A stretch of DNA of 64,000 nucleotides, taken from positions 62,001 through 126,000 of the forward strand of contig BBMW01000012.1 of the NCBI GenBank assembly GCA_000759755.1. The letters run 5' to 3'. Shown piece by piece: positions 35,022-48,398 of the stretch (positions are counted from its first letter, which is position 1; each line of letters begins with the position of its first letter). The position numbers and the translations under genes were made by a program. The DNA is from Citrobacter werkmanii NBRC 105721. Its GTDB lineage: Bacteria; Pseudomonadota; Gammaproteobacteria; Enterobacterales; Enterobacteriaceae. A model generated the notes under the pieces. It was not told where the DNA came from. It was given only the letters and a program-made list of their open reading frames with translations, and did no database searches.

Positions 35022-35951
35022 TTAGCTCCCCGGCTGAATCCACGGCGTACCCAGCGCCGAGCCTTGCACGCCGTGCTCGTTAAGGTACTTATCCAGTTCG
35101 ACCATCCCCGTCCAGCGATTTTCACACCATAGCGGCGCCAACAGCGTTGGGCGACGCGCGCTGGCGGAAATACGATGATAAATCACCTCCGGCGGCGTAT
35201 GGCGGATCATCTCCCCTGCGGTAATCGTGTAGTCGTCCAGTTCAATCCCGTTCAGCCGCCCGGCTTTCCAGGCTTTCGCCATCGTACTGCCTTTCACAAT
35301 ATGCAGCGGATGCAGCTTAATACCGTCAACGCCCGTCTCCACCACACGTTCCAGGGTTTGCAGACATTCTGCCTGCCCTTCTCCCGGCAGACCGACGATC
35401 AGATGCGAGCACACTTTCAGCCCGCGCGTGCGCGCCAGCCGTGTGGTGTTTTGGTAGCAGGCGAAATCATGGCCGCGGTTAATTCGGTGTAGGGTTTTGT
35501 CATGCGCGGTTTGCAGGCCGAGCTCCAGCCACACTTCATAGCCCAGGTCTTTATACTCACAAAGCAGATCAAGCACCGCTTCCGGCACACAGTCGGGGCG
35601 CGTCCCAACGCATAACCCAACGATACTGGCCTGGCTGACCGCCTGTTGATACATCGAACGCAGCACCTGTACTTCAGCAAAGGTGCTGGTGTAAGCCTGG
35701 AAATAGGCCAGATAGCGTTTTGCGCGATTGACCAGGTGCGCCTGATGCTCAAGCTGCTCGGCAATGGAATGGTGCTGCTGCGCTTCATCGGCAAACGAGG
35801 CGACATTACAGAAAGTACATCCGCCGCGCCCGATGGTGCCATCGCGATTTGGACAGCTAAAACCGCCGTGCAGCGTGAGTTTATGAACCTTTTGTCCATA
35901 ACGGCGAGAAAGATCCCCACCAAACATATTGACTAATTTCTGTAACTGCAT
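35022..35951 (-). CDS. yhcC: Radical SAM protein YhcC
   Basis: 309 residues from MQLQKLVNMFGGDLSRR. The radical SAM cysteines are in SCPNRDGTIGRGGCTFCN (CX14CX2C arrangement), followed by an Elp3/MiaB-like barrel. The function is not established; the family is sometimes named TIGR01212. A 45-codon in-frame extension upstream is judged non-coding because family members start at MQLQK. It diverges from gltB across a long intergenic region. Confidence 0.93.
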   Translation of the reverse strand: MQLQKLVNMFGGDLSRRYGQKVHKLTLHGGFSCPNRDGTIGRGGCTFCNVASFADEAQQHHSIAEQLEHQAHLVNRAKRYLAYFQAYTSTFAEVQVLRSMYQQAVSQASIVGLCVGTRPDCVPEAVLDLLCEYKDLGYEVWLELGLQTAHDKTLHRINRGHDFACYQNTTRLARTRGLKVCSHLIVGLPGEGQAECLQTLERVVETGVDGIKLHPLHIVKGSTMAKAWKAGRLNGIELDDYTITAGEMIRHTPPEVIYHRISASARRPTLLAPLWCENRWTGMVELDKYLNEHGVQGSALGTPWIQPGS

Positions 35952-36544
35952 AATCTGGTAGACCGCGCCTTGAAAAGAGGCCAAAGCCTGCCATTTTTTT
36001 CCCCAGTCGGCGATGACCTGGATCAATCGCCCTGGCGAGCCTTTATTCATTGCATAACAAATCAAAATAATCGAAATTTCATTCACTAAAAATGTAATTA
36101 CTTTTCCTTATATTCGACTGTTTTTTTTATCTTCTTATACTCTTTGCATAAAAACAGTATCTTTAAGACGCCAAAACTTTAAAAACCAGCATAAAATGCC
36201 AGGCATCTCGATAAACAAAGGCAGGACGAGAGATATACAGCCGTTCTGACAGTGAGACAGATCACACTTCCCTGACCGTTCCCCCTACGTTAAACCGATG
36301 TAAAAAATCCTTTTATTTCAGCAATTTCATAAAGTTAATCGCCCTATAGCACATTTTTGCATAAATAAGATTGCCATTTGACCTGTGTGTGGATTCCCGA
36401 TAACGTGGAAATCCGCTGGAAGCTTTCTGGATGAGCAGCCTGCTCATCATATTTATGCAGTAATTGAGATTCCCTCTGAAGCAAGTCCTCAAACTTGTTT
36501 GACCTGTGCGAAAAGGATAAAGAGGGCGAATGCGAGGTAAGCGT
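35952..36544. other. Long yhcC-gltB intergenic and gltB leader region
   Basis: About 590 bases without a recognised protein gene, AT-rich from 36050 to 36200. It holds a CRP-like site (36251-36266), a candidate -10 TATACT at 36136-36141 with a poor -35 (TTCGAC) 17 bases upstream, and a hairpin GATGAGCA-GCC-TGCTCATC (36430-36448). In E. coli this region binds Lrp, IHF, ArgR and CRP to control gltBDF; I could not place Lrp or IHF sites with confidence. Confidence 0.7.
36251..36266. promoter_or_regulatory. Putative CRP site upstream of gltB
   Basis: AGTGA-N6-TCACA differs from the consensus TGTGA-N6-TCACA at one position. CRP control of gltBDF is reported for E. coli. Confidence 0.5.
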
Positions 36545-36649
36545 ATGACACGCAAACCCCGTCGCCATGCTCTTGGTGTGCCCGTGCGCAACGGTTCAGA
36601 TGGGAATCCCGCAGAGCCTGGGGAGGTTCACTCATATGTTGTACGATAA
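36545..36649 (+). CDS. Possible 34-codon leader ORF overlapping gltB
   Basis: An ATG preceded by GAGG at about 8 bases encodes [15 protein letters not shown], then continues to a TAA inside gltB, 14 bases beyond the gltB ATG and in another frame. In some older E. coli annotations [15 protein letters not shown] is the start of a 1517-residue GltB that is in frame. Here an indel difference puts it out of frame, so it would be either a coupled leader peptide or a non-coding remnant. An in-frame ATG 5 codons earlier (36530) is an alternative start. Confidence 0.4.
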   Translation: MTRKPRRHALGVPVRNGSDGNPAEPGEVHSYVVR

Positions 36650-39600
36650 ATCCCTTGAGAGGGATAACTGTGGTTTCGGCCTGATCGCCCACATAGAAGG
36701 CGAACCTAGCCACAAGGTAGTGCGTACCGCCATACACGCACTGGCCCGCATGCAGCACCGTGGCGCAATTCTTGCCGATGGAAAAACCGGCGATGGTTGC
36801 GGCCTGCTGTTACAAAAACCGGATCGCTTTTTCCGCATCGTGGCGCAAGAGCGCGGCTGGCGTTTAGCCAAAAACTACGCCGTCGGCATGATCTTTTTAA
36901 ATAAAGACGCTGAACTGGCAGCAGCCTCTCGCCGCATAGTTGAAGAAGAATTACAGCAGGAGACCCTGTCAATTGTCGGCTGGCGCGACGTGCCGACCAA
37001 CGAAGGTGTTCTCGGTGAAATCGCTCTATCCTCCCTGCCTCGTATTGAGCAAATTTTCGTTAACGCCCCTGCGGGTTGGCGTCCGCGTGATATGGAACGA
37101 CGTCTGTTTATCGCCCGTCGTCGTATTGAAAAACGCCTTCTGCAAGATAAAGACTTCTACGTCTGTAGCCTGTCGAATCTGGTGAATATTTATAAAGGTC
37201 TGTGTATGCCGGCGGATCTGCCGCGCTTTTACCTGGACCTCGCGGACCTGCGTCTGGAGTCGGCCATCTGCCTGTTCCACCAACGCTTTTCCACCAACAC
37301 CGTGCCGCGCTGGCCGCTGGCGCAGCCGTTCCGCTATCTGGCGCACAACGGCGAGATCAACACCATCACCGGCAACCGCCAGTGGGCGCGCGCCCGTACC
37401 TATAAATTCCAGACGCCGCTGATCCCTGACCTGCACGACGCCGCGCCGTTCGTGAACGAAACCGGATCCGACTCCAGCTCCATGGATAACATGCTTGAGC
37501 TGCTGCTGGCGGGCGGGATGGACATCATCCGCGCCATGCGTTTACTGGTGCCGCCAGCCTGGCAGAACAACCCGGATATGGATCCGGAGCTGCGCGCGTT
37601 CTTTGACTTCAACTCTATGCACATGGAACCGTGGGACGGCCCGGCGGGCATCGTCATGTCCGACGGTCGCTTTGCCGCCTGTAACCTCGATCGTAACGGC
37701 CTGCGCCCGGCGCGCTACGTCATCACCAAAGACAAGCTGATTACCTGCGCCTCTGAGGTCGGGATCTGGGATTACCAGCCGGATGAAGTGGTGGAAAAAG
37801 GCCGCGTCGGCCCTGGCGAGCTGATGGTTATCGACACCCGCAGCGGGCGCATTCTGCACTCAGCGGAAACCGACAATGACCTGAAAAGCCGCCACCCCTA
37901 CAAAGAGTGGATGGAGAAAAACGTTCGTCGTCTGGTGCCGTTCGAAGAGCTGGCTGACGATCAGGTCGGCAGCCGCGAGCTGGACGATGATACCCTCGCC
38001 AGCTACCAGAAACAGTTTAACTACAGCGCCGAAGAGCTGGATTCCGTCATTCGCGTACTCGGTGAAAATGGTCAGGAAGCGGTTGGCTCAATGGGTGACG
38101 ATACCCCGTTTGCCGTGCTGTCCAGCCAGCCGCGCATCATTTATGACTACTTCCGCCAGCAGTTCGCGCAGGTGACTAACCCGCCTATCGACCCGCTGCG
38201 TGAAGCGCACGTTATGTCGCTGGCCACCAGCATCGGTCGCGAGATGAATGTCTTCTGCGAAGCGGAAGGTCAGGCACACCGTCTGAGCTTTAAATCGCCG
38301 ATCCTGCTGTACTCCGATTTCACCCAGCTCACCACCATGAAAGAGGAGCATTATCGCGCTGACCGTCTGGATATCACCTTCGACGTGACCGAAACCACGC
38401 TCGAAGAGACCGTCAAAGCCTTGTGCGATAAAGCGGAACAGATGGTACGTAACGGCACGGTACTGCTGGTGCTTTCTGACCGTAATATCGCAAAAAACCG
38501 TCTGCCGGTTCCGGCACCAATGGCCGTGGGCGCAGTGCAAACGCGTCTGGTAGAACAAAGCCTGCGTTGCGACGCCAACATCATCGTTGAAACGGCGAGC
38601 GCCCGTGACCCGCACCACTTCGCGGTACTGCTCGGCTTTGGCGCGACGGCCATTTATCCGTATCTGGCGTATGAAACGCTGGGGCGTCTGATCGACACTC
38701 AGGCGATTGCCAAAGATTACCGGACCGTGATGCTGAACTACCGTAACGGCATCAACAAAGGTCTGTACAAAATCATGTCCAAAATGGGCATCTCAACCAT
38801 CGCCTCTTACCGCTGCTCGAAGCTGTTTGAAGCCGTTGGTCTGCATGATGATGTCGTGGCGCTGTGCTTCCAGGGCGTAGTCAGCCGCATCAGCGGCGCA
38901 GGGTTTGTCGACTTCCAGCAGGATCTGCTAAACCTCTCGAAACATGCCTGGCTGGCGCGGAAACCTATTAGCCAGGGCGGTTTGCTGAAGTACGTCCACG
39001 GCGGCGAATACCACGCTTACAACCCGGACGTGGTGCGCACACTGCAACAGGCAGTACAAAGCGGCGAATACAGCGACTATCAGGAATATGCCAAGCTGGT
39101 CAATGAGCGTCCGGCGGCCACGCTGCGCGATCTGCTGGCGATTACGCCCGGCGATGAAGCCGTGAGCATTGACGAGGTAGAACCCGCGAGCGAATTATTT
39201 AAACGCTTTGATACCGCAGCCATGTCTATCGGCGCATTAAGCCCGGAAGCACACGAGGCGTTGGCGGAAGCGATGAACAGCATCGGTGGTAACTCTAACT
39301 CTGGCGAAGGCGGCGAAGATCCTGCGCGTTATGGCACCAACAAGGTATCGCGTATTAAGCAGGTGGCTTCCGGTCGCTTTGGCGTAACCCCGGCGTACCT
39401 GGTCAACGCCGACGTCATTCAGATTAAAGTCGCTCAGGGCGCGAAACCGGGCGAAGGCGGTCAGTTGCCGGGTGATAAAGTTACCCCGTACATCGCTAAA
39501 CTGCGCTATTCAGTGCCGGGCGTGACGCTGATCTCCCCGCCGCCGCACCACGATATCTACTCTATCGAGGACTTAGCGCAGCTGATTTTTGACCTCAAAC

Positions 39601-41096
39601 AGGTCAACCCGAAAGCGATGATCTCGGTGAAGCTGGTTTCTGAACCAGGCGTCGGCACCATCGCCACCGGCGTGGCAAAAGCCTATGCAGACCTCATCAC
39701 CATCGCTGGCTACGACGGCGGCACCGGCGCAAGCCCGCTCTCCTCGGTGAAATATGCGGGCTGCCCGTGGGAACTGGGTCTGGTGGAAACCCAGCAAGCG
39801 CTGGTGGCTAACGGCCTGCGTCACAAGATTCGTCTGCAGGTCGATGGCGGTCTGAAAACCGGCGTGGACATCATTAAAGCGGCGATTCTCGGCGCGGAAA
39901 GCTTCGGTTTCGGTACCGGGCCGATGGTCGCGCTGGGCTGTAAATATCTGCGTATTTGCCATCTGAACAACTGCGCAACCGGCGTGGCAACTCAGGACGA
40001 CAAACTGCGTAAGAACCACTATCACGGTCTGCCGTTCAAAGTGACCAACTACTTTGAATTTATCGCCCGCGAAGTGCGCGAGCTGATGGCCGAGCTGGGC
40101 GTGAAACGTCTGGTGGATCTGATTGGTCGTACCGACCTGCTCAAAGAGCTGGAAGGGTTTACCGCCAAACAGCAGAAGCTGGAGCTGTCGCGTCTGCTGG
40201 AAACCGCCGAGCCGCATCCTGGTAAGGCGTTGTTCTGCACCGAGAACAACCCGCCGTTTGATAACGGCGTACTGAACGCACAGCTCCTGCAACAAGCAAA
40301 ACCGTATGTCGACGAGCGCCAGAGCAAAACCTTCTGGTTCGATATCCGCAACACCGACCGTTCCGTGGGTGCGTCGCTGTCTGGCTATATTGCCCAGACC
40401 CACGGCGATCAGGGGCTGGCATCTGACCCGATTAAAGCGCACTTCAACGGTACTGCGGGCCAGAGCTTTGGCGTGTGGAACGCGGGCGGCGTGGAGCTGT
40501 ATCTGACCGGCGATGCCAACGACTATGTCGGTAAAGGCATGGCGGGCGGCCTGCTGGCAGTGCGTCCTCCGGTTGGCTCGGCTTTCCGTAGCCATGAGGC
40601 GAGCATCATCGGTAACACCTGCCTGTACGGCGCCACCGGCGGTCGTCTGTTTGCAGCAGGCCGTGCGGGCGAGCGCTTTGCGGTGCGTAACTCCGGCGCT
40701 ATCACCGTGGTGGAAGGTATCGGCGACAACGGCTGCGAGTATATGACCGGCGGCATCGTCTGTATTCTCGGTAAAACGGGCGTCAACTTCGGGGCGGGTA
40801 TGACGGGCGGATTCGCCTACGTACTGGATGAAGACGGCGAGTTCCGCAAGCGCGTGAACCCGGAACTGGTGGAAGTGCTGGACGTTGATTCTCTGGCCAT
40901 TCATGAGGAACACCTGCGCGGTCTGATTACCGAGCACGTGCAGCATACCGGCTCTTCACACGGCGAAGAGATCCTCGCTAACTGGCCAGCATTCTCAGCG
41001 AAATTCGCGCTGGTAAAACCAAAATCCAGTGATGTGAAAGCACTGTTGGGTCACCGTAGTCGTAGCGCAGCAGAGCTGCGTGTGCAGGCGCAGTAA
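36636..41096 (+). CDS. gltB: Glutamate synthase (NADPH) large subunit
   Basis: 1486 residues from [11 protein letters not shown] with GGGGAGG upstream. Cys12 becomes the N-terminal nucleophile of the glutaminase domain after removal of an 11-residue propeptide. Then come the central domain, the FMN-binding synthase domain with [17 protein letters not shown] and the 3Fe-4S cysteines C1102, C1108, C1113 in [12 protein letters not shown], and the C-terminal beta-helix (GGxxx repeats). With GltD it makes two glutamates from glutamine and 2-oxoglutarate, the main ammonia assimilation route with GlnA. gltD follows after 12 bp. Confidence 0.98.
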   Translation: MLYDKSLERDNCGFGLIAHIEGEPSHKVVRTAIHALARMQHRGAILADGKTGDGCGLLLQKPDRFFRIVAQERGWRLAKNYAVGMIFLNKDAELAAASRRIVEEELQQETLSIVGWRDVPTNEGVLGEIALSSLPRIEQIFVNAPAGWRPRDMERRLFIARRRIEKRLLQDKDFYVCSLSNLVNIYKGLCMPADLPRFYLDLADLRLESAICLFHQRFSTNTVPRWPLAQPFRYLAHNGEINTITGNRQWARARTYKFQTPLIPDLHDAAPFVNETGSDSSSMDNMLELLLAGGMDIIRAMRLLVPPAWQNNPDMDPELRAFFDFNSMHMEPWDGPAGIVMSDGRFAACNLDRNGLRPARYVITKDKLITCASEVGIWDYQPDEVVEKGRVGPGELMVIDTRSGRILHSAETDNDLKSRHPYKEWMEKNVRRLVPFEELADDQVGSRELDDDTLASYQKQFNYSAEELDSVIRVLGENGQEAVGSMGDDTPFAVLSSQPRIIYDYFRQQFAQVTNPPIDPLREAHVMSLATSIGREMNVFCEAEGQAHRLSFKSPILLYSDFTQLTTMKEEHYRADRLDITFDVTETTLEETVKALCDKAEQMVRNGTVLLVLSDRNIAKNRLPVPAPMAVGAVQTRLVEQSLRCDANIIVETASARDPHHFAVLLGFGATAIYPYLAYETLGRLIDTQAIAKDYRTVMLNYRNGINKGLYKIMSKMGISTIASYRCSKLFEAVGLHDDVVALCFQGVVSRISGAGFVDFQQDLLNLSKHAWLARKPISQGGLLKYVHGGEYHAYNPDVVRTLQQAVQSGEYSDYQEYAKLVNERPAATLRDLLAITPGDEAVSIDEVEPASELFKRFDTAAMSIGALSPEAHEALAEAMNSIGGNSNSGEGGEDPARYGTNKVSRIKQVASGRFGVTPAYLVNADVIQIKVAQGAKPGEGGQLPGDKVTPYIAKLRYSVPGVTLISPPPHHDIYSIEDLAQLIFDLKQVNPKAMISVKLVSEPGVGTIATGVAKAYADLITIAGYDGGTGASPLSSVKYAGCPWELGLVETQQALVANGLRHKIRLQVDGGLKTGVDIIKAAILGAESFGFGTGPMVALGCKYLRICHLNNCATGVATQDDKLRKNHYHGLPFKVTNYFEFIAREVRELMAELGVKRLVDLIGRTDLLKELEGFTAKQQKLELSRLLETAEPHPGKALFCTENNPPFDNGVLNAQLLQQAKPYVDERQSKTFWFDIRNTDRSVGASLSGYIAQTHGDQGLASDPIKAHFNGTAGQSFGVWNAGGVELYLTGDANDYVGKGMAGGLLAVRPPVGSAFRSHEASIIGNTCLYGATGGRLFAAGRAGERFAVRNSGAITVVEGIGDNGCEYMTGGIVCILGKTGVNFGAGMTGGFAYVLDEDGEFRKRVNPELVEVLDVDSLAIHEEHLRGLITEHVQHTGSSHGEEILANWPAFSAKFALVKPKSSDVKALLGHRSRSAAELRVQAQ

Positions 41097-42527
<1,431 letters not shown>

Positions 42528-42540
42528 TTCAGCCTCTTCA

Positions 42541-42572
42541 GGCATCTCATCTGCCCTGGTAGATGAGATGCC
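42541..42572. repeat. Perfect 12-bp inverted repeat after gltD
   Basis: GGCATCTCATCT and AGATGAGATGCC flank an 8-base loop, 13 bases past the gltD stop. It is very stable but lacks a T run. It probably protects the 3' end of the gltBD mRNA or ends it with Rho. Confidence 0.6.
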
Positions 42573-42700
42573 AAACTCCTGCCGCAATACCGCCAAATCT
42601 GCCAATTAAGCCAGTCTGACAACACGTTTTGTAAACAGGGCAAAAAACCTTAACATCCGAAACACATCAGCACCATGAATAATAGCCATGTAAAAATCAT

Positions 42701-42716
42701 ACGGAAACGTTTGCTT
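42701..42716. promoter_or_regulatory. PurR operator of codBA
   Basis: ACGGAAACGTTTGCTT fits the PurR consensus ANGCAAACGNTTNCNT at nearly all positions and is 58 bases before the codB start. It overlaps the -35 of a promoter TTGCTT-16-TATTAT (42711-42738), a repression position. PurR controls codBA in E. coli as well. Confidence 0.82.
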
Positions 42717-42774
42717 TATTTTAAGAACTGTATATTATGCGGCGGATTTTTTGGGCAAAATTCATGGAGGCGTT

Positions 42775-44028
42775 GTGTCGCAGGACAACAATTATAGCCA
42801 GGGCCCCGTCCCTCTGGCGGCTCGGAAAGGCGTGATACCACTAACTTTTGTTATGTTGGGGCTCACATTTTTTTCCGCCAGTATGTGGACCGGTGGCACA
42901 CTCGGTACTGGTCTTTCTTATAATGATTTCTTCCTGGCAGTTCTCTTCGGTAATCTTCTCCTCGGTATTTACACTGCATTTCTCGGTTTCATCGGCGCAA
43001 AAACAGGGCTCTCGACCCACCTTCTGGCGCGTTATTCATTTGGGGTGAAAGGCTCCTGGCTTCCTTCACTGCTATTAGGCGGTACCCAGGTGGGTTGGTT
43101 TGGCGTGGGTGTGGCCATGTTTGCCATTCCGGTTGGCAAAGCGACGGGAATTGACGTCAATATCCTGATTGCGGTTTCCGGTCTGCTGATGACGATGACC
43201 ATCTTTTTTGGCATCTCGGCACTGACCATTTTATCTATCATCGCCGTACCCGCCATCGTCATTCTTGGCAGCTACTCCGTCTGGCTGGCGGTAAGCGATG
43301 TCGGCGGTTTAGACCATTTAAAAGCGATTGTGCCGCAAACGCCGCTTAATTTCTCCACCGCTCTGGCGCTGGTGGTAGGCTCGTTTGTCAGCGCCGGGAC
43401 GTTAACCGCCGACTTCGTTCGCTTTGGCCGCAATGCCAAAGGCGCGGTGCTGATTGCCATGGTCGCTTTTTTCCTTGGCAACTCGCTGATGTTTATCTTC
43501 GGTGCGGCGGGTGCCGCTGCAGTCGGACAAGCGGATATTTCTGACGTGATGATAGCCCAGGGTCTGCTGCTGCCCGCAATTGTGGTACTCGGCTTGAATA
43601 TCTGGACCACTAACGACAATGCGCTGTACGCATCGGGTCTGGGATTTGCCAATATTACCGGCCTTTCCAGCCGCACGCTGTCGGTGGCTAACGGCATTAT
43701 TGGCACACTCTGCGCGCTGTGGCTTTACAATAACTTTGTTGGCTGGCTAACATTTCTGTCGGCAGCGATTCCGCCGATTGGCGGGGTGATTATCGCCGAC
43801 TATCTGCTGAACCATCGCCGATATGCCGATTTCAGCAAAGCACGATTTATGACCGTCAACTGGATAGCTATTTTGTCCGTTGCACTGGGCATCGCCGCCG
43901 GTCACTATATTCCCGGTATTGTGCCAGTCAACGCCGTACTCGGCGGCGTATTCAGCTATATCCTGCTGAATCCACTTTTCAATCGCAGCCTTGCTAAATC
44001 ACCAGAGGTCAGCCATGCAGAACAATAA
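42775..44028 (+). CDS. codB: Cytosine permease
   Basis: 417 residues starting with GTG ([19 protein letters not shown]), with GGAGG 5 bases before it; an ATG 8 codons up overlaps that ribosome site. NCS1-family symporter, 12 helices, with [20 protein letters not shown] and [19 protein letters not shown]. It imports cytosine for CodA. The gene overlaps codA by 14 bp. In E. coli codBA lies near cynX; here it is between gltD and the nan genes. Confidence 0.96.
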   Translation: MSQDNNYSQGPVPLAARKGVIPLTFVMLGLTFFSASMWTGGTLGTGLSYNDFFLAVLFGNLLLGIYTAFLGFIGAKTGLSTHLLARYSFGVKGSWLPSLLLGGTQVGWFGVGVAMFAIPVGKATGIDVNILIAVSGLLMTMTIFFGISALTILSIIAVPAIVILGSYSVWLAVSDVGGLDHLKAIVPQTPLNFSTALALVVGSFVSAGTLTADFVRFGRNAKGAVLIAMVAFFLGNSLMFIFGAAGAAAVGQADISDVMIAQGLLLPAIVVLGLNIWTTNDNALYASGLGFANITGLSSRTLSVANGIIGTLCALWLYNNFVGWLTFLSAAIPPIGGVIIADYLLNHRRYADFSKARFMTVNWIAILSVALGIAAGHYIPGIVPVNAVLGGVFSYILLNPLFNRSLAKSPEVSHAEQ

Positions 44029-45295
44029 CATCATCATCCGTCAGGCGCGTTTACAGGGACGCGAAGGATTGTGGCAGCTCACGATTGAAAACGGGCGCTT
44101 CAGCCGGATTGAGCCTCAGGACGCAGCTGCATTGCCGCAAGGTGAAGTACTTGATGCCGAGGGCGGTCTGGCAATCCCACCGTTCGTTGAGCCACATATT
44201 CATCTGGATACCACGCAAACCGCGGGTGAGCCGAGCTGGAACCAGTCTGGTACGTTGTTTGAGGGTATTGAACGCTGGGCCGAGCGTAAGGCAATGCTGA
44301 CTCACGAAGACGTCAAAGCGCGCGCGATGCAGACCCTGAAATGGCAGATGGCTAACGGTATCCAGTATGTCCGTACCCACGTTGACGTTTCCGATCCTAC
44401 GCTAACGGCTTTGAAAGCCATGCTGGAAGTGAAGCAAGAGGCCGCGCCGTGGGTAGAGCTGCAAATTGTCGCATTCCCGCAAGAAGGTATTCTGTCTTAT
44501 CCCAACGGTGAAGCGCTGTTAGAAGAGGCCGTGCGTTTGGGGGCCGATGTCATCGGCGCGATTCCCCACTTTGAATTTACGCGTGAATATGGCGTGGAGT
44601 CGCTGCACAAAATCTTCGCCCTGGCGCAAAAATACGACCGACTTATCGATGTGCACTGCGACGAAATTGACGATGAGCAATCACGCTTTGTTGAAACCGT
44701 CGCGGCGCTGGCGCATCGCTACAATATGGGCGAGCGCGTGACCGCCAGTCATACCACGGCAATGCACTCCTATAACGGCGCATATGCTTCCCGTCTTTTC
44801 CGCCTGTTAAAAATGTCCGGTATTAACTTCGTGGCGAATCCGCTGGTCAATATTCACCTGCAAGGACGCTTTGACACTTATCCTAAACGCCGCGGCGTCA
44901 CGCGCGTCAAAGAGATGCTGGAAGCGGAGATCAACGTCTGCTTCGGTCATGATGACGTCTTCGATCCGTGGTATCCATTAGGTACGGCAAATATGTTACA
45001 AGTGCTGCATATGGGTTTACACGTGTGCCAACTAATGGGATACGGGCAGATAAATGATGGACTGAATCTGATCACTACCCACAGCGCGAAAACTTTGCAC
45101 CTGCAGGACTATGGCCTGAGCGTGGGGAACTCTGCGAATCTGGTGATTTTACCGGCTGAAAATGGATTTGACGCGGTTCGTCGCCAGACGCCTGCACGAT
45201 ATTCTATTCGTCACGGGCGAGTCATTGCCGAGACGCTCCCCAGCCAAACCACGCTGCATTTGACGCAGCCGGAAGCAGTGACGTTTAAGCGCTAA
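44015..45295 (+). CDS. codA: Cytosine deaminase
   Basis: 426 residues (E. coli 427). Amidohydrolase fold with metal ligands in PHIHLDTT (H61, H63), [20 protein letters not shown] and [11 protein letters not shown]. It converts cytosine to uracil and ammonia for pyrimidine salvage and nitrogen supply. The start [10 protein letters not shown] lies within the end of codB, so the two are coupled. Confidence 0.97.
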   Translation: MQNNNIIIRQARLQGREGLWQLTIENGRFSRIEPQDAAALPQGEVLDAEGGLAIPPFVEPHIHLDTTQTAGEPSWNQSGTLFEGIERWAERKAMLTHEDVKARAMQTLKWQMANGIQYVRTHVDVSDPTLTALKAMLEVKQEAAPWVELQIVAFPQEGILSYPNGEALLEEAVRLGADVIGAIPHFEFTREYGVESLHKIFALAQKYDRLIDVHCDEIDDEQSRFVETVAALAHRYNMGERVTASHTTAMHSYNGAYASRLFRLLKMSGINFVANPLVNIHLQGRFDTYPKRRGVTRVKEMLEAEINVCFGHDDVFDPWYPLGTANMLQVLHMGLHVCQLMGYGQINDGLNLITTHSAKTLHLQDYGLSVGNSANLVILPAENGFDAVRRQTPARYSIRHGRVIAETLPSQTTLHLTQPEAVTFKR

Positions 45296-45306
45296 ATTTA
45301 TATCCC

Positions 45307-45339
45307 GTGTCGGATGGCGCAAACCTTGTCATCCGACAC
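45307..45339. repeat. REP-like hairpin between codA and nanQ
   Basis: GTGTCGGATG and CATCCGACAC enclose GCGCAAACCTTGT. It is a degenerate REP unit between convergent genes and may serve as a 3'-end hairpin for both. Confidence 0.65.
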
Positions 45340-45353
45340 CGTCTCTCTCATCG

Positions 45354-46689
<1,336 letters not shown>

Positions 46690-46693
<4 letters not shown>

Positions 46694-46752
46694 GACGCAG
46701 CCTTCTGCTTCGCGGTGATAATCTTTTTATCCCGTTGCTTAAATAACGACAT
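46690..46752 (-). pseudogene. nanE: nanE remnant: 20-codon in-frame minigene
   Basis: In the place of nanE (about 229 codons in E. coli) stands a 63-base frame: [11 protein letters not shown] followed by ITAKQKAAS and TGA. The first part aligns with the NanE N-terminus as I remember it (MSLLAQLDQKI in E. coli) and the last residues with its C-terminus (about ALKKAAS/AMKKAVL). This indicates one large in-frame internal deletion followed by drift. AAGGGAAG remains upstream of the ATG, and the stop still overlaps the nanK start, so it could act as a translational coupler. Loss of ManNAc-6-P epimerase activity at this locus is certain; whether another epimerase exists elsewhere cannot be seen. 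Confidence 0.7.
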
Positions 46753-46770
46753 CGTTCTTCCCTTTCGCTA

Positions 46771-46795
46771 GTTGCCCGGTTTAGCGCCGGGCAAC
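46771..46795 (-). repeat. Hairpin between nanT and nanK
   Basis: GTTGCCCGG and CCGGGCAAC form a perfect 9-bp stem with a 7-base loop just after the nanT stop. There is no T run on the minus strand. It may set the relative level of upstream and downstream operon segments. Confidence 0.55.
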
Positions 46796-46799
46796 CCGA

Positions 46800-48290
46800 T
46801 TAACTTTTGGATTTCACCATGGTGCTTTTGTCACCGCCGAACGGCACGGCCCCGCTAAACGGTCGACCATCGATGGCGTCATGCGTACGTAACGCTTCAG
46901 GACGCAGCCAGCGCTGTACGCGGGACGGCATATCGAGACCAATCAGCAGGATCACCACAAATGTCAGGCCGAAGGAGAGCGATCCCAACGCGGTTCCCAG
47001 ATCCAGACGTTGTGCAATCAGTGCGCCGATGATCGGTGCCAGTGCCCCGCCAAGCGCCCCAACGTTGTAGGTGAAGCCCAGACCCGCAGCTCGCTGGTCG
47101 GTATCGAAATAGCCACCAATTAATTTCGGTAAGATCCCGGAGATCCCCTGACCGAGCATTTGCTGGAAAAACAGCAGCAAACCCAGGACCCAGACGTTTG
47201 AACCACCGATCGCAAATACCGGAATAATCAGTAGCTGCGAGGCCAGGAGACTGCAGACATAGGCTTTACGGGTGCCCAGCCAGTCGCCAAGAAACCCACC
47301 GACGCAACAGCCGACCGCCGCGCCAAAGCCGCTGAAGAAGAGCACTCTGGCAACCGTTGAGGGGTCATACATGAGTTCGGTTTTCAGATATGTAGGCAGC
47401 AGCGCCTGAATCGGCCACGAGTAAAGGAAGGCGAACAGCACGACGACCATCAGCATGACGCCCGTGGGCCAACGCTTACCGCTGCTTTGCACCATAAAGC
47501 TAATGAAGATAAATGCGCATATCAGCCCGAGTATCGCCACGATAGCCGCATTTTGCAGATTGCCCGCAAAGCAGAACCACAGCGCGGTTGCAGCAGCGAG
47601 AGTCATCAGAATATTGATAACCCGATGTTCGCCCCGATAGAGAATGTCCACCATCGTACGCACCGGCGCTTTGCCTTCGTGTTTCTCTTTCCAGTCTTCC
47701 GCTTCCGGAATATTTTTACGCAGCCAGAGGGCGAAGATAATCGGCAGAATGCCGATGAAGAACAGCGCGCGCCATCCCCAGACCGGGACCACCAGGCTGT
47801 AAACCTGGGCGGCGACCACTGCGCCAACGGAGAAGCCGGAGATCAGGAAACCACTGGCTTTGTTACGCAGGTGTTTAGGCCAGCTTTCAATGACATAGGT
47901 GGCACTGGATCCGTACTCGCCAGCCATCCCCATCCCGATAACCAGGCGAGCGATAAACATGGTGGTGTAGCCTGGCGCGAAGCCGCAAGCCAGCGTCCCG
48001 ACAGAGAACAGAATGATGCTGGTGACCATCGCCAGACGGCGTCCGTAACGGTCGCCCATGGCCCCCAACATTAACCCGCCAAACCAGCGGGAGATAAAGG
48101 CGGCTGAGATCAAACTGGCAGCCTGCACCGTCGTCAGACCGAATTCACCTTGAACTTCGGTCAGCACAAGGGCGATTAACACAAAATCAAAACCATCAAG
48201 TAAATATCCCAGCCAGGCGGCGGAAAATGCCCGCCATTGCGCCCGATTGAGATGGCGATACCACGGGATGCTCTGGGTAGAAGTACTCAT
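46800..48290 (-). CDS. nanT: Sialic acid transporter NanT
   Basis: 496 residues, E. coli length. Major facilitator proton symporter with an unusual 14-helix layout and the MFS motif [13 protein letters not shown] (about 79-91). It imports N-acetylneuraminate. It lies downstream of nanA with a REP unit in between. Confidence 0.96.
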   Translation of the reverse strand: MSTSTQSIPWYRHLNRAQWRAFSAAWLGYLLDGFDFVLIALVLTEVQGEFGLTTVQAASLISAAFISRWFGGLMLGAMGDRYGRRLAMVTSIILFSVGTLACGFAPGYTTMFIARLVIGMGMAGEYGSSATYVIESWPKHLRNKASGFLISGFSVGAVVAAQVYSLVVPVWGWRALFFIGILPIIFALWLRKNIPEAEDWKEKHEGKAPVRTMVDILYRGEHRVINILMTLAAATALWFCFAGNLQNAAIVAILGLICAFIFISFMVQSSGKRWPTGVMLMVVVLFAFLYSWPIQALLPTYLKTELMYDPSTVARVLFFSGFGAAVGCCVGGFLGDWLGTRKAYVCSLLASQLLIIPVFAIGGSNVWVLGLLLFFQQMLGQGISGILPKLIGGYFDTDQRAAGLGFTYNVGALGGALAPIIGALIAQRLDLGTALGSLSFGLTFVVILLIGLDMPSRVQRWLRPEALRTHDAIDGRPFSGAVPFGGDKSTMVKSKS

Positions 48291-48316
48291 TTTACTCTCC
48301 CGACGATTTTTGTTGT

Positions 48317-48352
48317 TGTGCCGGATAGCGGCTTTGCCTTATCCGGCCTACG
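48317..48352. repeat. REP unit inside the nan operon
   Basis: GTGCCGGATAGCGGC and GCCTTATCCGGCCTAC flank a short loop between nanA and nanT. A second hairpin, CCGGGcGAGC/GCTCcCCGG (48365-48388), lies next to it, directly after the nanA stop in the transcript. Confidence 0.8.
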
Positions 48353-48398
48353 GTCGAAAATCCAGGCCGGGCGAGCAAAGCTCCCCGGCGACCCGCGA

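Noticed and set aside
35952-36086. 45-codon N-terminal extension of YhcC
   Set aside because: The family starts at MQLQK. The extension has no homology, although the frame is open.
36313-36591. Two overlapping minus-strand frames in the gltB leader
   Set aside because: They run antisense to the leader and the leader ORF, lack ribosome sites and look like no known protein.
39573-40946. A 457-codon open frame antisense to gltB
   Set aside because: It mirrors the codon bias of the gltB synthase domain and has no plausible start signal or family features.
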